From an uncultured Draconibacterium sp. (GTDB taxonomy: Bacteria; Bacteroidota; Bacteroidia; Bacteroidales; Prolixibacteraceae): a stretch of DNA of 64,000 nt. Of this stretch, positions 8,663-16,001 are shown in pieces. The notes under the pieces are model-generated. The model was not told the DNA's origin and did no database searches. It was given only the letters and a program-made list of their open reading frames with translations. Position 1 is the stretch's first letter. Every line of letters begins with the position of its first letter. The stretch spans positions 1,364,001 through 1,428,000 of the forward strand of contig NZ_OY771649.1 in assembly GCF_963674925.1 (NCBI RefSeq), given 5' to 3'. Both the position numbers and the translations under genes were made by a program.

Positions 8663-9913
8663 TTAAATATGAAATGCTTTGGCCATCAAGTCCTGTTCGC
8701 TGTTGGAAATGCCAATATGCTTTGCCATTTTACGCCAGTTCTTTACCGAAGTGGTGACCTCATCAATGATCCGGTCCATTTGCTTGTTTTCCAAACGGAA
8801 AAACGGTCCTACACTTTTTGCCAGCTCATAATCCAGGGCATTGTTATCCATGTCAATATTTAAGGCCAGACCATCTTTATCTATCGAGGGATTGATATCA
8901 TAAGCCGGTGACAATACCCATCCTTTTTCAGTTAAAAGAAAACCGTGGTTACGCAAGTGATCATCCGTATTGGAAATAGCAATATTAAATACAATTCTAC
9001 GCCACAACTGTTCCAGATTCTCGTTTATACGGGTACCGTGGTTTTGAATAAATTCAGCCATCTCAAGGTAACTTGCAGGATTAACCCTGATCGTATCTTC
9101 GTTATTTCCGGTCATGGTCATGGCAGAGGCAAAATGAATCCGTCGTTCCTGTTCCCGGTCAAAACGTTTGGTAAAAAAGGTGTTGTACTTCCCTGCAACT
9201 TTACTGATCCTGCATTCTGACATAACAATCCCGGCTTTTAAAGCCAGTTGCCAGGCCAGGTATTCCCAGGCTGCTTTATCTATCGTATCGTTTTTAGCCG
9301 GAAACTTGGCAATCCAAAGGTTATGATCTTTATCCAGTATGTTGGCTTTGGGTCGGGCTCCTCCCAGTGATGAGCCCGGTGCAATTAGTATGGCCAGCCA
9401 TTTCTTTACCGCGTCGTTGCTGGTTTCGTTTTCAATATTACTTGCGGCTTCCTGCAGCTCAGCAACCGAAGACCAGGGCGGTGTTGGGGACAGTACGTTG
9501 TTATCAAGAAAAGGTCCGTTGGGATCGGTTTTAAAGCGCAAAGCTCCCATACGACTTTCATCCAGCACACCGAGTAAATAATCCACTTCATACAACGTTT
9601 TTGCCCGCTCCCCTTTTTCAGCAGCTTCCTGTGCTGCACGCCTTTTCATCAATGTTCTTCCCCAGGTATCCGGCATGCTGTCCAGAAACAGGCCAAAATT
9701 TTCCTTGTTATTCGGGAATTGCGGACCGCTATAAAACTGAATATCCGGATCCAGCAAGCGGTATTCCGCCGATTTTAGCCAGGCAGCAGCATATTCAAAA
9801 CTAAATGCTTTTCTTCCCTTGGCTGCATGGGCAGAAAGGATTCCTATCAATTGAGGATCCGAAATCCCTTTCCAGTGGGCGTACACGTATATGTCTGTTT
9901 TTGCTGTTGCCAT
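8663..9913 (-). CDS. hipA: HipA-family toxin kinase
   Basis: The 416-aa product shows the HipA serine/threonine kinase hallmarks. These are a glycine/serine-rich loop GSSLGGARPKANI at about residue 183, holding the regulatory serine; the catalytic segment NTDDHLRNHGF at about residue 314; and the metal-binding LSPAYDINPS about 20 residues later. HipA kinases phosphorylate translation-related targets and induce dormancy, and are neutralised by a HipB partner. The gene follows a HipB-like gene by 30 bases on the same strand. All key residues are present. The actual substrate of this branch is unknown. Confidence 0.93.
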   Translation of the reverse strand: MATAKTDIYVYAHWKGISDPQLIGILSAHAAKGRKAFSFEYAAAWLKSAEYRLLDPDIQFYSGPQFPNNKENFGLFLDSMPDTWGRTLMKRRAAQEAAEKGERAKTLYEVDYLLGVLDESRMGALRFKTDPNGPFLDNNVLSPTPPWSSVAELQEAASNIENETSNDAVKKWLAILIAPGSSLGGARPKANILDKDHNLWIAKFPAKNDTIDKAAWEYLAWQLALKAGIVMSECRISKVAGKYNTFFTKRFDREQERRIHFASAMTMTGNNEDTIRVNPASYLEMAEFIQNHGTRINENLEQLWRRIVFNIAISNTDDHLRNHGFLLTEKGWVLSPAYDINPSIDKDGLALNIDMDNNALDYELAKSVGPFFRLENKQMDRIIDEVTTSVKNWRKMAKHIGISNSEQDLMAKAFHI

Positions 9914-9943
9914 ATTTTCAAGCTCTTTATTCGTGAAGGCGAT

Positions 9944-10231
9944 TTACAATAAATCCAAATCCTGTAATTTTCTCCCCAAAGTATCGTCGGCAGCCAGCTT
10001 CAGGAAATCGTCCTGCAAACCTAAAACTCTTAGCACATTAAAATAAGCGCCCATCGATACTTTCGGATTCCCTTTTTCTATCTGGTAAAGGGTTGTTCTG
10101 TCGATATCTGCACGCTCTGCTACCTGAATCGTTGTCAGCTTTCTCCTTTTACGAGCCAGCTTTATATTTTCGCCCAGACCGTCCATTATCTGCAGGTGTT
10201 TTGGAAAGATTATATTTTTCTTTGGCCTCAT
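9944..10231 (-). CDS. hipB: HipB-like antitoxin, XRE-family HTH regulator
   Basis: The product has 95 aa from the ATG at 10231 (MRPKKNIIFPK); an in-frame TTG at 10252 is possible but lies inside the predicted promoter. The helix-turn-helix spans about residues 22-78 (GENIKLARKRRKLTTIQVAE...DRTTLYQIEKG), followed by a short helical tail typical of HipB antitoxins. It should bind HipA and repress its own promoter. The close tandem arrangement with hipA and a palindrome over the promoter support this. Nothing appears degraded. Confidence 0.88.
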   Translation of the reverse strand: MRPKKNIIFPKHLQIMDGLGENIKLARKRRKLTTIQVAERADIDRTTLYQIEKGNPKVSMGAYFNVLRVLGLQDDFLKLAADDTLGRKLQDLDLL

Positions 10232-10249
10232 AATGTTGACTATTTTACA

Positions 10250-10281
10250 CAAATATAAACATTTAGTTGATAATATTCAAC
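10250..10281 (-). promoter_or_regulatory. hipBA promoter with overlapping palindromic operator
   Basis: On the minus strand a -7 element TATATTTG (complement of 10250-10257) fits the Bacteroidetes TAnnTTTG consensus. About 20 bases upstream is a TTG -33 element. The -33 element overlaps the inverted repeat GTTGA-n6-TCAAC at 10266-10281. The arrangement predicts that HipB occludes the promoter. The transcript would have a leader of about 10-15 bases before the ATG at 10231. Confidence 0.65.
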
Positions 10282-10284
10282 ATT

Positions 10285-11001
10285 TTATATTCTCTTATCT
10301 TCGCTACCCTTGCTAAAAGCCATCAGGTTAAACATGGCACGTATTCGACTGCGAACACGGTTTCCATAACGCTGCTCAATTTCGGATGCCGATAAATTGG
10401 TGGTAATATGTGTCATGATCCGGTCGGTGATAAACAGATCATAACGACTGAGCAGGATCTCCCCTATTACATCGCATTCATTACCAAAATGTTTTTGAAC
10501 CTGTTCAACTCCAAGGTCATCAAAAAAATAATTGGGCGCTCGCAATTTGGTATTCTTTACTTCGGATTCTGGAGCATAACGTTCTATAACTTTAAAACCA
10601 TCACTCTCAAATTCAAAACTAATTTTACGTGTGGATTTTATTCGGTATTTTTTATCGGGAGGAAAGAAATAACGAATGAGCATCATAATCGATGTTTTTC
10701 CGCATCCAACCGGTCCGGTAAGCAGAATCCCTTTATTCAGGTCCAGATTTCGTTTTCTTGCTGTTTCCTTGTCTCCAATGGCATAGATCAAAAGATCATG
10801 AATCAGTGAATGATCAAGCGGATCGATATAAAAGTGCGAACCAAAGATTTGTTTCCCCTGGTATTTCAGCCAGTTTCTGCTTTCAGTAAAATTAAACCGG
10901 AACATCCCATCTTTAAACTGGGCAATTTCTTTATAAGGGTTCCGAATAATCTTTATCGTTGTTGATGTGGAAGCGCCCTGTGGATTTCTTTTGCTTTCCA
11001 T
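10285..11001 (-). CDS. AAA+ ATPase, DnaC/IstB-like helicase-loader type
   Basis: The product has 238 aa. Walker A is GPVGCGKTS at about residue 96, Walker B YFFDDLG at about residue 156, and a sensor-like segment is THITTNLSASEIEQRYG followed by arginines (RVRSRIR). This is the layout of DnaC/IstB-type ATPases that load replicative helicase or assist transposases. There is no adjacent transposase, so a helicase-loader role in replication of the element is more likely than an IS role. The gene lies just beside a block of 24-bp repeats, a setting reminiscent of a plasmid-like origin. Confidence 0.8.
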   Translation of the reverse strand: MESKRNPQGASTSTTIKIIRNPYKEIAQFKDGMFRFNFTESRNWLKYQGKQIFGSHFYIDPLDHSLIHDLLIYAIGDKETARKRNLDLNKGILLTGPVGCGKTSIMMLIRYFFPPDKKYRIKSTRKISFEFESDGFKVIERYAPESEVKNTKLRAPNYFFDDLGVEQVQKHFGNECDVIGEILLSRYDLFITDRIMTHITTNLSASEIEQRYGNRVRSRIRAMFNLMAFSKGSEDKRI

Positions 11002-11072
11002 TTTTAACGATTTTATGGTGATCCTGTTTATTATTGTTTGTTCTGTTTGTATTGTTTACTTCCTTATAAACC

Positions 11073-11180
11073 GTCGCACTTCCGGTCGCACTTCTAATAT
11101 CACTTCCGGTCGCAGTTCCTGTATTACTTCTTGTCGCCCTTCCAGTATCAGTTCTTGTCGCAGTTCCCGTATCAAATGTG
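11073..11180. repeat. Imperfect 24-bp direct repeats, four full units and one half unit
   Basis: Units begin GTCGC(A/C)(C/G)TTC at 11085, 11109, 11133 and 11157, preceded by a 12-base half unit at 11073. Each unit is itself built of two related 11-13-base halves. The array lies about 70 bases upstream of the helicase-loader-like ATPase gene. Direct repeats of this size next to a replication ATPase resemble iterons. The alternative is an expanded coding repeat. Confidence 0.8.
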
Positions 11181-11183
11181 ATA

Positions 11184-11217
11184 CAGGAAACGTTACAACC
11201 GGTATACACGTTTCCTG
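11184..11217. repeat. Perfect 10-bp inverted repeat with 14-base spacer
   Basis: The arms are CAGGAAACGT (11184-11193) and ACGTTTCCTG (11208-11217). It immediately follows the 24-bp direct-repeat block. Candidate roles are an operator for the upstream regulator, part of an origin, or an end structure of the element. Confidence 0.75.
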
Positions 11218-11388
11218 AGGAGGTATAATCAATATAGCCCCAGTCGCGAAGCGGTCTGATACATTTTTAATAGGTGAAAGATGAACCAATATGGGCTTAA
11301 ATGTCTGCTAGCTTTCAAAACGGTATATCTATCTATTTTATCCGGGATTTTATCATAGGAATAGAATTTCGTGGTGATGGAGAAGTGA

Positions 11389-11724
11389 AACTGGAAGGAA
11401 TTTGAAAGCCGGGAGCTTATCAATCGTTCAGTTATGACCGTTGAGCAGGATATCCGCTTGCTTAAACCAAATATCATTCGTTACTGGGTTGACCACCTGG
11501 AATTTTGCCTGAAAAAATATAACCTCGATCCGAAGGATGTCGACTATGTTGTCCCTCATGTCTCATCAATGTTCTTTTACGGTAAACTTGCTGAGGGAAT
11601 TGAAGCAAGAGGATTGGACCTGTGGACACACAAGTGGTTCACCAATCTTAGTGAAATTGGAAATATCGCGTCTGCTTCAATTTTTGCGGCATTGGATGAT
11701 TTTTGCAAAACAGAAAAACGATAA
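11389..11724 (+). pseudogene. C-terminal remnant of a 3-oxoacyl-ACP synthase III (KAS III)-like gene
   Basis: About 110 codons on the plus strand read NWKEFESRELINRSV..., LKPNIIRYWVDH, VVPHVSSMFF, KWFTNLSEIGN and IASASIF. This is the C-terminal third of KAS III/FabH-like enzymes of the Bacteroidetes type, including the histidine and asparagine catalytic regions. The upstream part has in-frame stops (TGA at 11386, TAG further up), and the N-terminal cysteine domain is missing. It is a truncated relic, in opposite orientation to everything around it. It sits where the conjugative element meets the polysaccharide region, so it may mark an old insertion or deletion junction. Confidence 0.75.
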
Positions 11725-11874
11725 GTAGATGATAAGGTTTTACTACTGGTACCGGAAAGTGAGCGATTTTCTTATGGGGCGGTTTTGTTGACGGTAACAT
11801 CTGCTTTTAGATTTAAAAGCAAAAAAAATGAAATAAACGAAAGATCGGATTATTTAGCTGAATTCCATTTGAAT

Positions 11875-13242
11875 TTATTCAGCATTAAACTTTTCAATAT
11901 CGAGTTTTTGCCCGGTAAGGATTAAAACAAAATCACACCCCCAGCCTTCTGCCCATGGTTTAAATACCGGTTGAGAATCCTTTTCGTATTGATCAATGTA
12001 TTTTATCTTCCCGCTACGGGGATTAAACCAATAACTGTAGACAGTATTTGCCTTCATTTTTGAGATATCAGGAACTATCTGTTTGCCTTTTGGTGTATAG
12101 GCAAAAATTAAATCTCTTTCCTTGCTAATTGAAGCAATTATAAATGATTCATTTTCTATATTTTCATTAAGAATTAATGACGAGTCATAATTCATATTTT
12201 GCCAAGGAAACATTTCAAACATCTTTCTCATAAATCCCATTTGTGTTGACCCCGGAAAGTTAAGGGCAACTTTCCAGTCGGTACGCGCCTGTAAATTAGG
12301 AAGTCTGTCGATATCATACATTTGCCATATATCATTGCAGCCATAAGTATATCCTGCAGCACCAGAGATTATACTCCAATAAGCAGAAACCCTTACATCT
12401 GCATCGTCTAACCAACCAAATTTTTCATTCTCCCAAAACCGATCTTCTATATTTTCATATCTCGCCTCTCCGTTAACAGTTGGCTTGTTTGGTGACTTTT
12501 TATTCGCTTTTAATACATATTGGTACTCTTTAGTAAGTCTGTTATGGCCACTCTGAAACATATCAAAATCAAGCCAGTCTTCATTAAAATAATCAATAGC
12601 ATTTTTACCTCCTGAAGGATGATAAGTAATCAAATGTGTTGAATCTGTTTCCCTAAGACCTTTTGCCATAGCGCGTATTATAGCTGAATGCTGCTCATTT
12701 TCAGGCACGCGGTCTCCGCCTAATATCCAGATAATGTTATTATTTGACTTGTATCGCTCTCCCAATTTTTGGCCATAAATTTCTGCATTTAGTTTATCAA
12801 AAATAACCGGACCAACACCCCAGGATTTATTAAATTTATCTCCCCAGGTTGGTAGTAATCCCACATAAAGACCAAGCTCTTCTGATTTCTTTACAACGTA
12901 GTCCACTAACTCGAAATATGCCGGATTCAATTTTTCCGGATTGTTATTAAATAATGGTTTATCACCATATACATTTGGAGTATTAAGACCGTCCAGCTCG
13001 GCAAGAATTACTGTTTGTATTACTGTAAATCCCTTTTTTGCCCTATCTGTCAGATATTGATCAATTTCTTCCTTATTACAGCGATGAATCAACTCCCATG
13101 CTGTACCTCCTAACCAAAAAAAAGGTTCATTATCCTGAGTTACAATATATCTTTGATTATCCGATATTTTTAAAACGGGTAGTTCTTGTCCTTGCGCCTG
13201 AAACAGAACTATGCCAAAAAGAAGGAATAATATTTTCTTCAT
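11875..13242 (-). CDS. GH140 apiosidase-like glycoside hydrolase (DUF4038)
   Basis: The product has 455 aa from the ATG at 13242, which begins a clear signal peptide (MKKILFLLFGIVLFQAQG). An in-frame ATG at 13296 overlapping the previous stop would put 18 residues before it. The TIM-barrel DUF4038 domain spans about 30-350 with FFWLGGTAWELIHR, LPTWGDK and IIWILGGDR (Asp at about 177). KPTVNGEARYE holds a Glu at about 259. Asp and Glu in these positions correspond to the catalytic pair of the characterised GH140 apiosidase from Bacteroides thetaiotaomicron. A C-terminal beta domain follows. The protein is probably periplasmic, releasing a terminal furanose such as apiose. The substrate is inferred, since many DUF4038 proteins are untested. 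Confidence 0.75.
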   Translation of the reverse strand: MKKILFLLFGIVLFQAQGQELPVLKISDNQRYIVTQDNEPFFWLGGTAWELIHRCNKEEIDQYLTDRAKKGFTVIQTVILAELDGLNTPNVYGDKPLFNNNPEKLNPAYFELVDYVVKKSEELGLYVGLLPTWGDKFNKSWGVGPVIFDKLNAEIYGQKLGERYKSNNNIIWILGGDRVPENEQHSAIIRAMAKGLRETDSTHLITYHPSGGKNAIDYFNEDWLDFDMFQSGHNRLTKEYQYVLKANKKSPNKPTVNGEARYENIEDRFWENEKFGWLDDADVRVSAYWSIISGAAGYTYGCNDIWQMYDIDRLPNLQARTDWKVALNFPGSTQMGFMRKMFEMFPWQNMNYDSSLILNENIENESFIIASISKERDLIFAYTPKGKQIVPDISKMKANTVYSYWFNPRSGKIKYIDQYEKDSQPVFKPWAEGWGCDFVLILTGQKLDIEKFNAE

Positions 13243-13292
13243 GTTTAAGTTTCTTTGAATCTTCGTTTTAATGTTTGGCAAGAATTGCCTAT

Positions 13293-13907
13293 TCATTTTT
13301 TGGATTTAATATATTGAGCTACAGCCGAATGTCCGTTTGAATTGGCAAAATCCAATGAGGATTCTCCATCGATATCAACCATATCCAGATCGGCACCATA
13401 GGTAACAAGTGTTTTTAAAACTTCAAGCTGCCCTTCTGCTGATGCCATCATCGCAGCCGTCCAATTTTCTTCTTTTTCTATCAAATTTGGCTCTGCACCA
13501 GCCTCCAATAAGGTTAAAACAGTATTTACAAAAGGGCCGGTTGATGCATACATTAGTGCTGTTCTATCAACCTTATCGGAATAATTAACATCCGCCCCTC
13601 GAGCAATAAGAAGTTTTACAATCTCAGTGTTTCCGTTATAAGCAGCTAACATTAAAGCTGTTCTTCCATTTTCATCAATAGTATTAGGCTTAAATCCAGC
13701 GTCCAGAGCATTTAGTACCGTTTGCACATTCCCTTCAAGTGAAGCTTGAAAAATCAATGTCGTGTCTAATTGTGCTTTTTCAGTTTTATTTAAACCTGTC
13801 TCAACAGGTAATTTGTCCTTCTCATTATTGTTTTTGGTTTTTGTCTCACATGAAAATATGAGAAGACCCAAAAACATCATTACTACTGCAATCCCTAATT
13901 TTTTCAT
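13293..13907 (-). CDS. Ankyrin-repeat lipoprotein
   Basis: The product has 204 aa. A lipoprotein signal (LLIFSC, Cys at about 20) is followed by a short charged linker and about four ankyrin repeats at residues 50-200. Repeat cores include NGRTALMLAAYNGNTEIVKL and EGQLEVLKTLVTYGADLD. Ankyrin repeats bind other proteins, so this is probably a periplasmic adaptor or inhibitor. The gene precedes the GH140-like gene, whose start lies 50 bases after its stop, so they are probably co-transcribed. The partner is unknown. Confidence 0.85.
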   Translation of the reverse strand: MKKLGIAVVMMFLGLLIFSCETKTKNNNEKDKLPVETGLNKTEKAQLDTTLIFQASLEGNVQTVLNALDAGFKPNTIDENGRTALMLAAYNGNTEIVKLLIARGADVNYSDKVDRTALMYASTGPFVNTVLTLLEAGAEPNLIEKEENWTAAMMASAEGQLEVLKTLVTYGADLDMVDIDGESSLDFANSNGHSAVAQYIKSKK

Positions 13908-14228
13908 TTTTAAATTGATTTTTTTTATTCACTATCCTCAAATTATAGATAACAAATTATTCATTTTTTATTTGGACTAGCAAACTTTCCTAATAAGTTA
14001 AATATATCCCACTTGTTTTGTTTTTGGTATTTTTCAATCTCAAATATCCATAAATAGATGAATGCCTTCATCTATCATGCAGTTTCATTTCAAAACATCC
14101 ACATCATCTATTACTTGAAAATACCGCTCTGTTTATGACATCAGGTCTAACAAAAATAGTATACTTTTAAAGTAATGATGCTTTTATTATCAGTGGTTAT
14201 TCTATAATAACATACCAAAATATGCTTA
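13908..14228. other. AT-rich intergenic region
   Basis: Apart from one hairpin (14054-14075) it is low-complexity AT-rich DNA with no gene visible on either strand. It must contain the end of the upstream sulfatase transcript and probably the promoter of the ankyrin/GH140 pair. Confidence 0.5.
14054..14075. repeat. Hairpin with 9-bp perfect stem between sulfatase and ankyrin genes
   Basis: The arms are ATAGATGAA and TTCATCTAT with a 4-base loop. It lies about 155 bases after the sulfatase stop. There is no clear U-run on the transcribed side, so it may be a weak terminator, an RNA-stabilising stem or an operator. Confidence 0.5.
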
Positions 14229-15785
14229 TCATTTCAGTTCCAAAGCTTCCACTTCGGACTTGAATTCTCCAACAACAGATCTATATCGCCCGATCATTAC
14301 ATCAAGTTGATTGGGATTTGTTTTTGCAAGATTTTGTTGTTGGCTAAGGTCGTGACTCAAATCATAAAGCTGAAACTCTCCAGAGTTTCCTAATTCGATA
14401 TTTACCTGACTGGCAATTGCCGGTCCTTTGTAAGGCGGAATCATCAACCAATTATCTTTTCGAAGTGCTGTGCGGGAAGATGCCTCCAATACAAGTTCAT
14501 CTCTTCCTTTATCCGACTTTCCCATTAAAACATTTAATAATTCCTGGCTGTCGGTTGATGGTACTTCAGCTCCTGTTAGCTTTGCCAATGATGCCAGTAT
14601 ATCAAGCTGACAAACCAAAGCATCCGATTTTTTAGGTTCAATCTTTCCCTTCCAATAAGAGATGAATGGAACACGTGTACCAGCTTCAAACAAACTGTAT
14701 TTACCACCTCGTAACCCTCCATTTTGATCATGATCGCCAATTCGCTCAACAGCGTCATCAAAATAGCCGTCGTTAAGTACCGGTCCGTTATCGCTTGAGA
14801 AAATAATCAGCGTATTTTCAAGAATCCCCTCTTCTTCCAGAGTTCTCATAAACTCGCCAACACACCAGTCAGCCTCCACAATCACATCTCCACGTGGACC
14901 AAGATTGGTTTTCCCAACAAATCGTGGATTTGGTATCCGTGGGACGTGTGGTTGCTGCAAGGCATAGTATAAAAAGAAAGGTTTGTCTTTATGTTTCCTC
15001 ACGTAATTCTGTGCTTTTCCCAGAAAATGGTCAGCCATATCCACATCACTCCATTTCGCTTTTTCACCACCTTTCATAAAACCAATTCTCGGAATACCAT
15101 TTATAATAGAACTATTATGACCGTGGTGCCACTTCATAGTCAATAACTCTGGATTATCTTTCCCGGTTGGTTCGCCCTCAAAATTTTTTTGATAATCTAC
15201 ATCAATCGGATCATTTGGATCGAGGCCTTCCACCAAGCCATCTTTAAGATAAACTGTTGGTACGCGGTCTTGTGTGGCTGCCATAATATACGAGTAGTCG
15301 AAACCCACTTCATTTGGCCCTGGCGAAACATGTTCGTTCCAGTTTACATAACCGCTACCTAAGCCAAGGTGCCATTTTCCAACCACTCCGGTATAATACC
15401 CCAGCTCTTTTAACATTTTAGGAATGGTTACCTGTGCGGTATCAATAATCAGCGGTGCAGTGCCCGGCAAAATTTTGGCATCCTTATTTCGCCACGGATA
15501 AACTCCGGTTAACAGGGCATAACGACTCGGTGTACAAGTTGCCGATGATGCATGTCCATCAGTAAACATTACGCCTCCTTTTGCCAAACGATCAATGTTT
15601 GGTGTTTGAATTTCTGTAGCACCATAGGCACTTACATCTCCATAACCCAGATCATCGAGATAAATAACAACAATATTTGGTTTAGATGTTGAGTCTTCTT
15701 GTGTTTGCTTATTTTGTGATTTCTGATTGCATCCTATAAACACTGAAACAATCAATGCTAAAAGTAAAATATTTTTAATTTCCAT
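14229..15785 (-). CDS. S1-family sulfatase, lipoprotein
   Basis: The product has 518 aa with a lipobox VFIGC (Cys19). The formylglycine motif CTPSR starts at Cys84, inside SSATCTPSRYALLTG. The metal-binding start is VVIYLDDLGYGD, followed by GKWHLGLGSG, QQPHVPR and FSSDNGP; these are the standard S1 active-site blocks. It hydrolyses sulfate esters after Cys is converted to formylglycine by a maturase not in this window. The lipoprotein signal suggests membrane attachment facing the periplasm or surface. It lies downstream of the hybrid regulator gene with a 216-base gap. Subfamily and substrate cannot be set by eye. Confidence 0.93.
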   Translation of the reverse strand: MEIKNILLLALIVSVFIGCNQKSQNKQTQEDSTSKPNIVVIYLDDLGYGDVSAYGATEIQTPNIDRLAKGGVMFTDGHASSATCTPSRYALLTGVYPWRNKDAKILPGTAPLIIDTAQVTIPKMLKELGYYTGVVGKWHLGLGSGYVNWNEHVSPGPNEVGFDYSYIMAATQDRVPTVYLKDGLVEGLDPNDPIDVDYQKNFEGEPTGKDNPELLTMKWHHGHNSSIINGIPRIGFMKGGEKAKWSDVDMADHFLGKAQNYVRKHKDKPFFLYYALQQPHVPRIPNPRFVGKTNLGPRGDVIVEADWCVGEFMRTLEEEGILENTLIIFSSDNGPVLNDGYFDDAVERIGDHDQNGGLRGGKYSLFEAGTRVPFISYWKGKIEPKKSDALVCQLDILASLAKLTGAEVPSTDSQELLNVLMGKSDKGRDELVLEASSRTALRKDNWLMIPPYKGPAIASQVNIELGNSGEFQLYDLSHDLSQQQNLAKTNPNQLDVMIGRYRSVVGEFKSEVEALELK

Positions 15786-16001
15786 ATGACTAAGATTATA
15801 TAATATGCATTGTATGGAACACCTATTTGTGACAAATATCTTCCCAAATATGAATATTTTACATATTCGTTTCCTTTTATAGCTCCAAATAGCTATGTAA
15901 AAGTTTCATCTTTATTGATTTTTACAAAACAAAACTAATCAGAAGAATTAATACCCATTAGGAATTTTGTTCAACATATTGGTAAATAGGTTCATATTAG
16001 G

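Larger units (their letters stand above)
1..11250 (-). mobile_element. Right-hand part of a Bacteroidetes conjugative element (ICE/CTn-like)
   Basis: A co-directional run of CTnDOT-style transfer genes (traE, F, G, I, J, K, L-position, M) is followed by a structured non-coding stretch, a HipBA pair and a DnaC/IstB-type ATPase. These classes are typical of Bacteroidetes integrative conjugative elements. The left end lies outside the window. The right end is not marked by a visible integrase, tRNA or direct-repeat att site. I place it loosely where the repeat block gives way to a ketoacyl synthase fragment on the other strand. The traA-D module, relaxase and coupling protein are not seen here, so the element may be split, rearranged or partly decayed. 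Confidence 0.75.
10931..11330 (-). pseudogene. Possible frameshifted small gene overlapping the ATPase start
   Basis: Reading towards lower coordinates, one frame (…LSPYWFIFHLLK) meets a run of five A near 11262. The protein-like reading CIRPLRDWGYIDYTSSGN then continues in the next frame to a stop at 10931. The first part resembles the tail of a winged-helix domain, so a single-base indel in a small DNA-binding gene is plausible. However, the downstream part runs through a 24-bp repeat that keeps all frames open, so its coding nature is doubtful. Its end overlaps the ATPase start by about 70 bases. Confidence 0.3.

Noticed and set aside
10285..11001. ATPase as part of an IS21-type insertion sequence (IstB)
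   Set aside because: No IstA transposase, terminal inverted repeats or target duplications are adjacent; a helicase-loader role in the element fits better.
11073..11180. CRISPR array
   Set aside because: Units are contiguous 24-bp imperfect repeats without spacers, and no cas gene is present.
11056..11289. Repeat-rich peptide with eight-residue periodicity on the minus strand
   Set aside because: The periodicity comes from the 24-bp DNA repeat, which keeps several frames open; no independent coding evidence.
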